Positions 28,145 to 36,638 of a stretch of 64,000 bases of DNA are shown one piece after another; within the stretch, counting starts at the first letter, position 1, and each line of letters opens with the position of its first letter. The notes under the pieces were generated by a model, which made no database searches, was not told where the DNA came from, and was given only the letters and a program-made list of their open reading frames with translations. The translations under genes and the position numbers were made by a program. The stretch lies in the NCBI RefSeq assembly GCF_027706145.1, contig NZ_JAQFWW010000001.1:1240001-1304000 (forward strand). Reading direction: 5' to 3'. The DNA comes from Bacillus changyiensis (GTDB lineage Bacteria > Bacillota > Bacilli > Bacillales > Bacillaceae).

Positions 28145-28357
28145 ATGATGATTTGTCATTTTCAATGGAAACCATTGTTTAAAAAAGAAAAATTGCCTGG
28201 CTGGAAAATCTCGTTTTATCATAAAGGAACACATTATGAAGGAATTTATCATCAGTCTGGAGAGATTGAATGGGGGAGCACTTATCCCCCCCATGATGAC
28301 GAGCCATCACTGAAAAGTGAAATTCACGAATTAATGCTTTTCCATATTTACGAGTAA
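28145..28357 (+). CDS. yheE: YheE, small DUF5342-type protein
   Basis: A 70-residue soluble protein with the conserved LPGWKISFYHKGTHYEGIYH and IEWGSTYPP segments. It matches the Bacillus YheE family; function unknown. Start MM at 28145 has AAGGAGCG upstream. It follows yheCD in the same direction with 64 bp between. Confidence 0.8.
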   Translation: MMICHFQWKPLFKKEKLPGWKISFYHKGTHYEGIYHQSGEIEWGSTYPPHDDEPSLKSEIHELMLFHIYE

Positions 28358-28377
28358 ATGAAAAGGAAGTTTTGCGA

Positions 28378-29265
28378 ATGTTGGAAAGATTAAAAGCTTT
28401 ATATGGTGAACAAATGGTAACCTACGGGTCTAGACATCAAGCGTACTGGTTTCAAACAGATGAAGGTGAAACATTCGGCATTTTAAAAGACGCGATCACC
28501 GATCAGGAAAAACAGCTTCTTTCTACTTTATTTAAACCTTTTTCTGAGCAAAATATGTTCTGGTTCTCACCCGCCGAAAAAAATTGGTACCAGTATTTTT
28601 TTGCAAATGCTCCCCTGGTGAATCATGACAACATTCGAACGATTCAAGGGCATTTTTTTAAAATGGAGCATGCCCCAGAGGAAAGACAAGCTATAAAAGA
28701 AGCGATTAGTGGCTTTTTTAAACGTCCCCTCGTGATTTGGTATGATCGTGATGAAGCAGTGATCATCCATGAAAATCCAGCGCCATTTTTATCAAAAAAG
28801 CGACTGGCTGAGCTGTCTGACGCACTAACAAGCGATTTTTTGGCAAACCCAATGTTTTTTAGTGGCCAGCTACATCATGTGAATGCATCACTTCGAGAAA
28901 GAATCGCTTTTGAAAAACGGCTGTTTCAATACGTCCTTGCAAACGGAGAGCGTGAGAAAGTCACCTCTTTTTATCAATGTCTCCCAGCATTTTTGTTGAA
29001 AAATCCTAAAGAAACAGTAGTGGGTATATTTTCTGATGCCATTAAAAACGAATTGGCTGATTCTGAGATGCTTTTAACAATTCGCACATACTTAAAGTGC
29101 AACTTAAATGCATCTCTTTCAGCAAAACATTTATTTATTCACCGAAATAGTCTGCAATATAGAATTGACAAATTTATTGAGCACACTGCGATTGATATTA
29201 GACAATTTGAAGAAGCGGCTGCTGTCTATTTTATTTTCAACTTATATAGCAACATGCCAAAATAA
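28378..29265 (+). CDS. yxkF: PucR-type helix-turn-helix regulator YxkF
   Basis: A 295-residue protein with a C-terminal PucR/CdaR-type HTH: CNLNASLSAKHLFIHRNSLQ then YRIDKFIEHTAID, about 235-275. The N-terminal part has no recognised sensor. It resembles B. subtilis YxkF, which also lies directly before msmX, although that pair maps elsewhere there. The ATG at 28378 has GGAAG 8 nt upstream; the TTG at 28372 is too close to it. Confidence 0.75.
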   Translation: MLERLKALYGEQMVTYGSRHQAYWFQTDEGETFGILKDAITDQEKQLLSTLFKPFSEQNMFWFSPAEKNWYQYFFANAPLVNHDNIRTIQGHFFKMEHAPEERQAIKEAISGFFKRPLVIWYDRDEAVIIHENPAPFLSKKRLAELSDALTSDFLANPMFFSGQLHHVNASLRERIAFEKRLFQYVLANGEREKVTSFYQCLPAFLLKNPKETVVGIFSDAIKNELADSEMLLTIRTYLKCNLNASLSAKHLFIHRNSLQYRIDKFIEHTAIDIRQFEEAAAVYFIFNLYSNMPK

Positions 29266-29282
29266 ATTGTGCACCATGTCCA

Positions 29283-29311
29283 TTTACACTCCTTGCTCTT
29301 ATTTTATAAAC
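29283..29311 (+). promoter_or_regulatory. Sigma-A promoter of msmX
   Basis: TTTACA (29283-29288) and TATAAA (29306-29311) are separated by exactly 17 bp, placing transcription start near 29319. Confidence 0.65.
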
Positions 29312-29322
29312 TAAACATATAA

Positions 29323-29336
29323 ATAAAGCGCTTTCA
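29323..29336. promoter_or_regulatory. Candidate cre (CcpA) site before msmX
   Basis: ATAAAGCGCTTTCA (reverse TGAAAGCGCTTTAT) fits the catabolite-responsive element consensus. It lies just after the predicted transcription start and before the SD, the position expected for glucose repression by roadblock. Confidence 0.6.
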
Positions 29337-29354
29337 GAAAGAGGGAGATTAAAA

Positions 29355-30455
29355 ATGGCAGAGCTGGTTCTTGATTCAATTTACAAAGTTTATGATAACA
29401 AAGTAACAGCGGTGGACAATTTTAATTTGCATATTCAGGATAAAGAATTTATTGTCTTTGTCGGACCATCTGGCTGTGGAAAATCGACAACACTCAGAAT
29501 GATAGCAGGACTAGAAGAAATCACGAAAGGTGAATTCACAATCGATGGTCAACGAATGAATGATGTTGCTCCAAAAGATCGGAACATTGCAATGGTATTC
29601 CAAAACTATGCACTTTATCCGCATATGAGTGTTTTCGATAATATGGCTTTTGGGTTAAAACTGAGAAAATTCCCGAAAGACGAAATTAAACGCCGTGTCG
29701 AGGAAGCTGCAAAAATTTTAGGACTTGAAGAATTTTTAAATAGAAAACCGAAAGCCCTTTCAGGCGGACAACGTCAACGGGTCGCTTTAGGTCGTGCGAT
29801 CGTTCGTGATGCCAAAGTATTTTTGATGGATGAACCATTATCAAACCTCGATGCCAAGCTTCGTGTACAAATGCGCGCGGAGATTACCAAACTTCATCAG
29901 CGTCTAAAAACAACAACGATTTATGTTACACATGACCAAACAGAAGCGATGACAATGGCAACAAGACTTGTCGTGATGAAGGACGGAATCATCCAGCAAG
30001 TGGGTGCCCCAAAAGAAGTGTATGAAAACCCAGAAAACGTTTTTGTTGGCGGCTTTATTGGATCTCCAGCGATGAACTTTTTCACAGGTACATTAAAAGA
30101 AAACAATACCTTTACATTCGGGGATATATCCATATTGGTTCCAGAAGGAAAGATGAAAGTGTTACGTGACAAAGGCTATGTAGGAAAAGATGTCACCATG
30201 GGCATTCGCCCTGAAGACATTCATGATGAACTTGTCTTCCTTGAAGCTGCAAAAGAAGCAAAAATTGATGCAAACATTGAAGTAGCTGAATTGATGGGCT
30301 CTGAAACCATGCTTTATTCTCAGGTAGGTGGACAACCATTTATCGCAAGAGTAGACTCACGAACAGATGTCCATCCAGGCTCTATTCTCCCTCTTGCATT
30401 TGATATGAATAAAGCGCATTTCTTTGATCCATCAACAGAAATTCGCATTCGTTAA
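29355..30455 (+). CDS. msmX: MsmX, shared ATPase of sugar ABC importers
   Basis: A 366-residue ABC ATPase with Walker [10 protein letters not shown] (37-45), Q-loop [17 protein letters not shown], signature [14 protein letters not shown], Walker [17 protein letters not shown], switch histidine VTHDQTEA and C-terminal TOBE domains (about 235-366). MsmX energises several oligosaccharide importers in B. subtilis (maltodextrin, arabinan, galactan). No permease lies beside it, as expected for a multitask ATPase. It is preceded by yxkF, a promoter and a candidate cre. Confidence 0.9.
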   Translation: MAELVLDSIYKVYDNKVTAVDNFNLHIQDKEFIVFVGPSGCGKSTTLRMIAGLEEITKGEFTIDGQRMNDVAPKDRNIAMVFQNYALYPHMSVFDNMAFGLKLRKFPKDEIKRRVEEAAKILGLEEFLNRKPKALSGGQRQRVALGRAIVRDAKVFLMDEPLSNLDAKLRVQMRAEITKLHQRLKTTTIYVTHDQTEAMTMATRLVVMKDGIIQQVGAPKEVYENPENVFVGGFIGSPAMNFFTGTLKENNTFTFGDISILVPEGKMKVLRDKGYVGKDVTMGIRPEDIHDELVFLEAAKEAKIDANIEVAELMGSETMLYSQVGGQPFIARVDSRTDVHPGSILPLAFDMNKAHFFDPSTEIRIR

Positions 30456-30473
30456 TCAAGTTTCACTCAACAA

Positions 30474-30500
30474 GACCGAAGCTGTTATGCTTCGGTCAAT
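30474..30500. terminator. Hairpin between msmX and the zinc-ribbon gene
   Basis: A 9-bp stem, GACCGAAGC (30474-30482) with GCTTCGGTC (30489-30497), between convergent genes. Confidence 0.75.
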
Positions 30501-30709
30501 TTAATTTCAACAGTGTCTTGAAAGGAGCAGTCAAGACAAGAGTACACATGGAGACAGCTTGTTTTTTTCATCTGTAAAAAAGAATCGAACTCCATATAAG
30601 GACTGTAAGGACCAAAAAAATCGGTCGCTCTTCCGATATTCGTCATATCACCGCCACACTTTGGGCAAGCTTTTGTCTCGACAAGAATGCCATTGCATAC
30701 AGGGCACAT
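30485..30709 (-). CDS. Small zinc-ribbon protein
   Basis: A 74-residue protein with CPVC and CPKC in the first 20 residues and a late CLDC (within YSCLDCSFQD), suggesting one or two zinc-binding knuckles. A tyrosine/phenylalanine-rich middle (ATDFFGPYSPYMEFDSF) follows. Function unknown. The ATG at 30709 has AGGAGG 7 nt upstream; the TTG two codons earlier overlaps that SD. Confidence 0.65.
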   Translation of the reverse strand: MCPVCNGILVETKACPKCGGDMTNIGRATDFFGPYSPYMEFDSFLQMKKTSCLHVYSCLDCSFQDTVEIKLTEA

Positions 30710-30787
30710 TGACAATCCTCCTGCTTTTTTTTATAGCTTTCCCAACTGATTCAAATTTCATCTTCCAACATCTGCTCATTTTATCAT

Positions 30788-30818
30788 TGTATGATTTTCA
30801 TTTCATCGGTTCATATTA
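30788..30818 (+). promoter_or_regulatory. SigG-type forespore promoter of sspB
   Basis: -10 CATATTA (30812-30818) fits the SigG/SigF consensus CATNNTA, with -35 TGTATG (30788-30793; consensus TGMATA) and an 18-bp spacer. It predicts transcription start near 30825, just before the folded leader. Confidence 0.55.
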
Positions 30819-30828
30819 ACAAGTACAT

Positions 30829-30906
30829 TGGGCTAAGCCATAGAAAGGCAACGGTTTTTCCTCATTAGAAAACCGACAGCTGGTGCAAGTCCAGCTAGCC
30901 CAACCA
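30829..30906 (+). ncRNA. tRNA-like cloverleaf in the sspB 5' leader
   Basis: A 78-nt segment folds like a tRNA. The acceptor stem is 7 perfect pairs (TGGGCTA 30829-30835 with TAGCCCA 30896-30902), followed by an encoded ACCA. A T-arm has GCTGG/CCAGC and a 7-nt loop TGCAAGT (30879-30895). A short D-like stem is GCC/GGC (30837-30849), and the central arm is CGGTTTT/AAAACCG (30852-30875). It departs from real tRNA in its 10-nt anticodon loop, its 3-bp D stem and the lack of GG in the D loop. It sits between the promoter and sspB. It may be a regulatory leader, a tRNA relic or a riboswitch-like element. Confidence 0.5.
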
Positions 30907-30937
30907 CACTATTTTTTTGAGAGGAGTTTGAATACAA

Positions 30938-31144
30938 ATGGCTGACCAAAGTTATTCTAACAAATTGCTTGTCCCTGGTGCTGCCCAAGCTATTGATCAA
31001 ATGAAAACAGAAATCGCATCTGAGTTTGGTGTAAACCTTGGTGCTGATACAACTTCCCGTGCAAACGGTTCTGTCGGCGGTGAAATCACTAAACGTCTTG
31101 TTTCTCAAGCTCAGCGAGTAATGGGCGGGCAACAACATTCATAA
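30938..31144 (+). CDS. sspB: Small acid-soluble spore protein, alpha/beta type (SspB)
   Basis: A 68-residue SASP that coats and protects spore DNA. It has the germination-protease site region [20 protein letters not shown] and the second DNA-binding block [13 protein letters not shown]. It is close to B. subtilis SspB, the neighbouring yhe genes being those of the sspB locus there. SD GAGAGGAG precedes the ATG. It is monocistronic, with SigG-type promoter, structured leader and terminator. Confidence 0.92.
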   Translation: MADQSYSNKLLVPGAAQAIDQMKTEIASEFGVNLGADTTSRANGSVGGEITKRLVSQAQRVMGGQQHS

Positions 31145-31164
31145 CTTCATAAATGGCTTCTATA

Positions 31165-31195
31165 GAAGGTGTGTTGATCACACCTTCTTTTTTAT
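31165..31195 (+). terminator. Intrinsic terminator of sspB
   Basis: Stem GAAGGTGT (31165-31172) with ACACCTTC (31180-31187), then TTTTTTATT. Confidence 0.85.
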
Positions 31196-31334
31196 TGTCC
31201 CTTTCGAAAAAAACTTATACTAAAAAACCCGGATATGAGAAGAAAGGAAAATGGTTTTTTAAAAATTTTTCTTATTCAAATTCTATAAATGTGAAATTTA
31301 ATGTTCTATATGTTTAGAATATATGTTTAAAGAT

Positions 31335-31525
31335 AACGGAGTAAGGTCATATCATATTCTTAATAATCTCTTTTCTTGTTATACCGCTGTTGTAAAGCTG
31401 CACCACTGTTGTTTAAATTCCTTAGTAAATGTTCGGCGTTCACTTTTACCCATCGTAGATTCTCCTTAATTATATGATCTGTAGTCTACTTGACCTTAAT
31501 TTTTCTGTCTAGTTAAGTGTAGCCT
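31335..31525 (-). mobile_element. Remnant of an IS3/IS150-type insertion sequence
   Basis: On the minus strand this stretch holds the left end and first part of orfA of an IS3-family element: SD AAGGAG, an ATG at 31453, then degenerate transposase codons. The rest of the element, including orfB and the right end, is absent. It marks an accessory scar after sspB. Confidence 0.6.
31340..31453 (-). pseudogene. Truncated, frameshifted IS3-family OrfA
   Basis: The N-terminus reads MGKSERRTFTKEFKQQ, typical of IS3/IS150 OrfA. The expected continuation MVQLYNSGI is present only after restoring one lost base after the QQ codons; the native frame stops soon after. A second one-base loss is needed to recover the following KEYDM-like segment. 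Homology then ends. It cannot encode an active transposase. Confidence 0.65.
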
Positions 31526-31667
31526 ATCAAAAACTAAAATTAACACCTTTGGGAGTGTTTAATGCAAACACATTTTTATTTTCGTTCTATCTCACTTAGG
31601 GTTTGAGGGTTACATAACTTTATGTTGTCTTAGTATGATATTGATACTAGGTAGCCCCACCCAAAAA
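31454..31667. other. Spacer after IS remnant
   Basis: Apart from the IS left end near 31454-31525, no gene, promoter or repeat is supported here. Confidence 0.4.
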
Positions 31668-31705
31668 AGAAACCTTGAAAGGTATAAGACAATCAAGGTT
31701 ATTTT
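31668..31705 (-). terminator. Terminator of the immunity gene
   Basis: Inverted repeat AAACCTTGA with TCAAGGTT (about 31671-31700); T-rich on the minus strand after the 31715-32014 gene. Confidence 0.65.
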
Positions 31706-31714
31706 TAAATTATT

Positions 31715-32014
31715 TTATTTTGTTTTCACTTCTTCTTTCATTTGCTCTACTAAATTATTTAGCCACTGTAGAGGGGTTAATTCAATAGCTAGAAAATAAA
31801 CTTCTGCATTATTTTGAATAATATTTTCTTTCTCCTGTTTTGTTAAATTACTATTCAAAAACATCTCACAATCCTTTATTGTAGATAGCAGGCAATCTTT
31901 GCTAGCTTCGTTTATAAACTCACCTAATGCTTGTTCTGGAGAACTGATATCTTGATGAAATGTTCCTCCTGAAAAATCTTCCAACTCCTTTAAATAATCA
32001 TAAGTTTCACCCAT
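31715..32014 (-). CDS. CdiI-type immunity protein
   Basis: A 99-residue acidic protein with LEDFSGGTFHQDI (about 11-23), the FxGGxxHQD hallmark of contact-dependent-inhibition immunity proteins (CdiI_2 type), then helices including AEVYFLAIELTPLQWLNNLVEQM. It would bind and neutralise its cognate toxin in the cytoplasm. It begins 17 bp after the original toxin stop and has an SD-like AGAAGGGA. The toxin gene beside it is broken, so this may be an orphan immunity gene. Confidence 0.75.
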   Translation of the reverse strand: MGETYDYLKELEDFSGGTFHQDISSPEQALGEFINEASKDCLLSTIKDCEMFLNSNLTKQEKENIIQNNAEVYFLAIELTPLQWLNNLVEQMKEEVKTK

Positions 32015-32031
32015 TTAACTGTCCCTTCTTT

Positions 32032-32436
32032 CTATTTAACAGGATATCCTGTTAAAATAAAACTATTATTATTATCCTTTTTAAGTATTATTTTCGCGTT
32101 TGTAACATTCTCGATTACTTCTGAATTTCATGTAGCACTTCTACCAATTATTTCTCCATCACCTTTGAATTTTAAAGGTAATGTAGGTCTACTATTTTGG
32201 TCAGATAACCATTTTTGGATTTTCTCAATATTCTTAGGGTCTCTAAGAACTGTATCAGCAACTTTTTCAGCTGTCATTCTATCCTTAAAAGTAGAAGAAC
32301 CAGTAATTTTAGGATTATTTTTCAACCTCTTCAATAGTTGTTTATCCGATTTTCCGACATGCCTGTCTATTAAATGCCCACCCTTTGCCTCATGAGCTGC
32401 TAATCCACCACCAGGAGCTAGATCGTTCTTTTTCAA
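32032..32436 (-). pseudogene. RNase-A-like (CdiA-CT type) toxin domain, truncated and with in-frame stop
   Basis: The visible part has the signature of the bacterial CdiA-CT RNase A domain: LAAHEAKGGHLIDRHVGKS (catalytic-type His), then GSSTFKDRMTAEKVADTVL, an IQKWL segment and IIGRS. A TGA at 32128-32130 cuts the frame. Beyond it the same frame continues for 31 codons with the family's ending (KIILKKDNNNSFILTGYPVK) to a TAG at 32032. The 5' side has only a TTG without SD and no delivery domain. It is therefore a toxin cassette decayed at both ends. Confidence 0.7.
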
Positions 32437-32541
32437 TATTAATAGGAATATTTGTTCGTAATGTTTATGTTAACAACAACTTAAATCTATGTACTACTCG
32501 GTATTTATTTAAAAGGGTGATTTTGTAGTCAAAAAATAATG

Positions 32542-32573
32542 CCAGTGGAGAACCAAAAGGCCACTGGCTTTTC
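32542..32573. terminator. Isolated strong hairpin
   Basis: An 8-bp stem, GCCAGTGG with CCACTGGC, flanks a 14-nt interior and is followed by TTTTC. No gene end lies close on the + strand; it may belong to lost accessory DNA. Confidence 0.55.
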
Positions 32574-32704
32574 TCTAAATTTCAGTATTGATCTACCCTT
32601 TTTGTGAAGAAAGAGACTTCTTCCGCAATTTTAGATTGTTGCAAACAAAATCCACACCCACTCGCTCCTTGATTCATATGCTAACTTCTGAAGGAGGAGT
32701 CGGC

Positions 32705-32833
32705 ATGCAATTTGTAACAACGATAAACTGGGAACTCATACAATTTGTTGGATGTTCGCTCTTGCATGAATATGTTGTCTTTCAATCGCTCACATGCAGA
32801 AAACCTAATTCGGCGGACAGGCTTATTGGATAG
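32705..32833 (+). CDS. Candidate 42-residue ORF with very strong SD
   Basis: AAGGAGGAG stands 5-6 nt before an ATG at 32705 opening 42 codons. The peptide begins MQFVTTINWELIQFVGCSLL and ends in a basic/polar tail. No family is recognised. The strong SD is the only support; composition is not clearly protein-like. Confidence 0.3.
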   Translation: MQFVTTINWELIQFVGCSLLHEYVVFQSLTCRKPNSADRLIG

Positions 32834-32848
32834 CGAGGAGGAAACTCG

Positions 32849-34867
32849 CTAACCAACACAGATCCCCTCACCTTTTTGAAGTTCATACATCTGATAATAC
32901 TGCCCTTTTTGTTTGATCAATTGTTCATGATTCCCCTGTTCAATGATGTTTCCTTTATCAAGAACAAGGATTTGATTCGCATTTCTAATCGTTGACAACC
33001 TGTGGGCAATGATAAAGGTTGTTCGTCCTTTTTTCACCACATCAAGTGCCTTTTGAATCATGACTTCTGTTTCAGTATCGATATTTGCCGTTGCCTCATC
33101 TAAAATGAGGATAGCTGGATCATAAGCAAGCGCTCTTGCAAACGAGATCAGCTGTCTTTGTCCTGAAGAAAGCGTCCCTCCTTTTTCGATCACTGGTTCA
33201 TCAAGGCCTTTACGTAACTGAGTTAGCCATTGATCAGCCCCAACTTGCTTTAATGCGTCTTCAATTTTTTCCCTTGAGATCTCTTCATTGCCAAGACTGA
33301 CATTTGAAGCAATCGTTCCGGTAAATAAAAAAGGATCCTGTAATACGATACCTAAATGCTGTCTAATTTGTTGCTGTGAAACATCATAAATACTTTTTCC
33401 ATCGATTTTCACATCACCCTTACGGATGTCATAAAAGCGAAACAGCACATTCAAAATCGAGCTTTTTCCAGATCCTGTATGTCCGACTAATGCAATTGTT
33501 TCGCCTGGTTTCGCCTCGAATGAAATATTTTTTAAAACATCATGACTTTGATCATATCGAAATGAGACATTTTCAAACACAACATGACCTTTTACTTTCT
33601 CAGTACTTTTTTCCGTTACTTCAACACCTGACTCATCTAAAAGCTGAAAGACACGCTCCGCTGAAACCCGGGCCAATTCTAATTTGGAAAATTGACTGAC
33701 AATGCCATTAATCGGCTCAATTAAACGAGTCAAATAATCAACAAATGCGTATAAAACACCGATTGAGATAACTCCCTCTGCATTTAAGGCCGCTCCTCCA
33801 AAATACCAAATTAATGCAACAAACATACCATTTCTGAGGAAATTGACTAAATTATGTGACAGTAAACAATTCAAACGAAGCATTTTATTTTGATAATGAA
33901 AATGGCTGTTATTTAACTGCTCAAAATCGCGCTTTGTCTCTTTTTGACGACGAAACGCCTGAATAATTGTCATTCCTTGAATGGATTCATTCACTTTCGC
34001 ATTAATATCACTGTTGATTGATCTGAGTTTATGATTGTAACCTGATGCAAAACGCCGGTAGACAACTGACCAAATCACAATAAGCGGAATAATCATAAGA
34101 CAAACCGTTGCCAGTCGCACATCCAATATAAACAGTGCTGTGAAAATTCCGACCATATAAATGATTTTTGAAACAAATGTAGATAATACAGTGACATAAA
34201 GATCGCGGATGGCTTCCGTATCATTGGTCACCCTCGCAACAATTTTACCAGCTGGTAAATAATCAAAAAAGGGAATGGGTAACTTTTGAATATTAGCGAA
34301 CACATCTTTGCGCATTTTTTGAATAATCCGGTTGGCACTCATCTGTAATAAATATACTTGACCATAGTGGAAAAATATCGAAAAAATCAAGAGGCCAAAA
34401 TACAATAAAACCAATGAGACAATTCCGCCTACTTCCGGTTCATAAAACGAATACACTTCAGCTGGTGAGAGGCGGACGGACGGATAGGTCACCGATTGGG
34501 TTCCATTTTGTATCCGCAGTCTCCCATTCATTACCGTTCGCTCACCGTCAAACTGTATCGCTTCATCAACAAAATAGTACGCCATTCCGATTTGAAAAAC
34601 GTGAACCTGTTTTCGTTTTGAATCAGAAGAGGACATTCTATCTTCCCTGACATATTCCCTGCCTTTATAAGAAACAGAGTATTTACTCTTTTCAGAGACT
34701 TCATACCATGTTTTTTCAATTCCTAAAATGTGTTCATCAATCATCTTTTTTGCGATAAACGGACCTGTCAGTTCTGCTGAAACAGCCACGATCAGCATGA
34801 CCAGTGCACAGATCAGAATTTTTTTATAATAAAGGGAATATTGGATAAGTCGCTTACCAGTCTTCAT
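32849..34867 (-). CDS. bmrD: BmrD (YheH), subunit of heterodimeric multidrug ABC exporter
   Basis: A 672-residue ABC half-transporter: six membrane helices in about 1-410, including a large loop between helices 1 and 2 (about 45-140) typical of YheH, then the ATPase with GHTGSGKSS, the signature LSSGQRQLISFARAL, Walker B AILILDEATANID and AHRLST. BmrD carries the consensus catalytic glutamate of the BmrC/BmrD pair. The start overlaps the bmrC stop by 4 bp. Confidence 0.9.
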   Translation of the reverse strand: MKTGKRLIQYSLYYKKILICALVMLIVAVSAELTGPFIAKKMIDEHILGIEKTWYEVSEKSKYSVSYKGREYVREDRMSSSDSKRKQVHVFQIGMAYYFVDEAIQFDGERTVMNGRLRIQNGTQSVTYPSVRLSPAEVYSFYEPEVGGIVSLVLLYFGLLIFSIFFHYGQVYLLQMSANRIIQKMRKDVFANIQKLPIPFFDYLPAGKIVARVTNDTEAIRDLYVTVLSTFVSKIIYMVGIFTALFILDVRLATVCLMIIPLIVIWSVVYRRFASGYNHKLRSINSDINAKVNESIQGMTIIQAFRRQKETKRDFEQLNNSHFHYQNKMLRLNCLLSHNLVNFLRNGMFVALIWYFGGAALNAEGVISIGVLYAFVDYLTRLIEPINGIVSQFSKLELARVSAERVFQLLDESGVEVTEKSTEKVKGHVVFENVSFRYDQSHDVLKNISFEAKPGETIALVGHTGSGKSSILNVLFRFYDIRKGDVKIDGKSIYDVSQQQIRQHLGIVLQDPFLFTGTIASNVSLGNEEISREKIEDALKQVGADQWLTQLRKGLDEPVIEKGGTLSSGQRQLISFARALAYDPAILILDEATANIDTETEVMIQKALDVVKKGRTTFIIAHRLSTIRNANQILVLDKGNIIEQGNHEQLIKQKGQYYQMYELQKGEGICVG

Positions 34868-36621
34868 GCACCATTCCCCCCTGCTTCCACTGGAGTGTGC
34901 TGTTGTGCTTCATATTGCTCGTAATACCAGCCTTTTCTTTCAATCAGCTCTAGGTGAGTACCCCGTTCGACTATTTTTCCATCTTCTATCACCAGTATGA
35001 CATCAGCATGCTCGACTGTTGACATACGATGCGAGATAATAAACGTTGTTTTTTCTTTCCGTTTATCCCGAATATTTCCGATCATCATCCGTTCTGTTTT
35101 CGCATCAACAGCTGATAGCGAATCATCTAAAATCAAGATGTGTGGTTCTTTGATTAATGCACGAGCAATTGAAACTCGTTGTTTTTGCCCACCTGACAAG
35201 GCGACACCTTTCTCACCTACCATTGTCTCAAATCCCTCAGGGAGTTGTTCGAGATCCTTTTCTAAATGAGCTGCTCGAATAACATCTTTCACATCCTGGT
35301 CTTTTCCATCTTGAGTCCCAAACAAAATGTTTTCTTTTATCGTTTTTGAAAATAATACATGATCTTGAGGAACATATCCGATCCAGCTATGTAATTCGTC
35401 AAGAGAGATGTTCTCGATCGGCACACCAGAAATCGTGATTGTTCCTGTTCCTTTTGGATATTGTCTTAAAAGCTGTTTGATTAATGTCGTTTTCCCACTT
35501 CCTGTCTTCCCTACTATTCCAATAGTTTGCCCTTTTAAAACAGTAAATGAAATGGACTTAAGATTGTCTGAACTTGAACTTGGATACGAAAAACTAACAT
35601 TTTCAAAGACAAGATCCCCTGGTTTCGTTTTTTCAACATGCGGTGCTTCTGTCACATCGGGCAGATATGACAATGTCTCATTTACCCTATCAAGTGACGC
35701 ATTCCCCCTTTGCATCACATTGATCAGTTCACCGATGGCAAACATCGGCCAAATCAGCATTCCAAGATAAACATTAAATGAAACAAGTTCCCCCAGAGTA
35801 AGTTGACTACGAAAGACAAGATAAGCGCCATAACCTAAACCGATTAAATAACTGATGCCGACTAGCAATTTAACTGTCGGTTCAAACAGAGCTTCAATTC
35901 GCGCTACTTTCATGTTTTTCTCGTACACATCTGCTGTCATCCTGTTAAACCGGCTGACATCGCTTTTTTCTTGGACATACGCACGAATGACTCTGACACC
36001 TGAGATTGATTCGAGAACTTGATCATTTAAGTCGCCGAACGCTTGCTGCGCTTCAGTAAAACGCTGATGAATTCTTTTTCCGTATACACTGATGGCGGCA
36101 GCCATGAATGGTAGAGGAATAATCGCCGCAAGTGTCAGTTTCCAACTAATGAAAAAACTCATCGTAAAGAGAAGTGTCAACATATAAACTGTCGAGTCAA
36201 CCAATGTTAAAATGCCAAAACCAGCTGTCATTGAAATGGCTTTTAAATCATTTGTCGTTCTTGCCATCAAATCTCCGGTTCGGTTCTTTTCATAAAAAGT
36301 CGGCGTCATTTTTAACAAATGACCCATTAATTTGGATCTAAGGATTTTTTCAATCAGATTTGCACCGCCAAACAGTTGATACATCCAGTAATACGACAAC
36401 ATATACACAACGATTGCCAAACCGATAAATAAACCTATATAACGGAGCATGGCTGCCATTGAAAAAGTGCCCGCTTGAATATCATCAATCACATTTCCGA
36501 ATAGCTTTGGCGGAAACATTTCTAAAGAATTAACAATCAATAGCAGGGTGATCGCTATTGTATAACGCTTCCAAGAGTCCTTAAAAAACCAACCTAACTT
36601 CCATAAAACAGAAAACATCAT
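34864..36621 (-). CDS. bmrC: BmrC (YheI), subunit of heterodimeric multidrug ABC exporter
   Basis: A 585-residue ABC half-transporter with six helices (1-320) and an ATPase: Walker A GKTGSGKTT, signature LSGGQKQRVSIARAL, and Walker B ILILDDSLSAVDAKTE, in which the catalytic glutamate is aspartate (DDS). This is the degenerate site expected in BmrC. The complex exports drugs such as doxorubicin and is induced by ribosome-targeting antibiotics. It is preceded by an attenuator-like leader with two short ORFs. Confidence 0.92.
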   Translation of the reverse strand: MMFSVLWKLGWFFKDSWKRYTIAITLLLIVNSLEMFPPKLFGNVIDDIQAGTFSMAAMLRYIGLFIGLAIVVYMLSYYWMYQLFGGANLIEKILRSKLMGHLLKMTPTFYEKNRTGDLMARTTNDLKAISMTAGFGILTLVDSTVYMLTLLFTMSFFISWKLTLAAIIPLPFMAAAISVYGKRIHQRFTEAQQAFGDLNDQVLESISGVRVIRAYVQEKSDVSRFNRMTADVYEKNMKVARIEALFEPTVKLLVGISYLIGLGYGAYLVFRSQLTLGELVSFNVYLGMLIWPMFAIGELINVMQRGNASLDRVNETLSYLPDVTEAPHVEKTKPGDLVFENVSFSYPSSSSDNLKSISFTVLKGQTIGIVGKTGSGKTTLIKQLLRQYPKGTGTITISGVPIENISLDELHSWIGYVPQDHVLFSKTIKENILFGTQDGKDQDVKDVIRAAHLEKDLEQLPEGFETMVGEKGVALSGGQKQRVSIARALIKEPHILILDDSLSAVDAKTERMMIGNIRDKRKEKTTFIISHRMSTVEHADVILVIEDGKIVERGTHLELIERKGWYYEQYEAQQHTPVEAGGNGA

Positions 36622-36638
36622 GTCATCCCCCCATATTT

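Noticed and set aside
30829..30906. A genuine translational tRNA gene upstream of sspB
   Set aside because: The acceptor and T-arm fit, but the anticodon loop is about 10 nt, the D stem is only 3 bp and the D loop lacks GG; it is reported as tRNA-like only.
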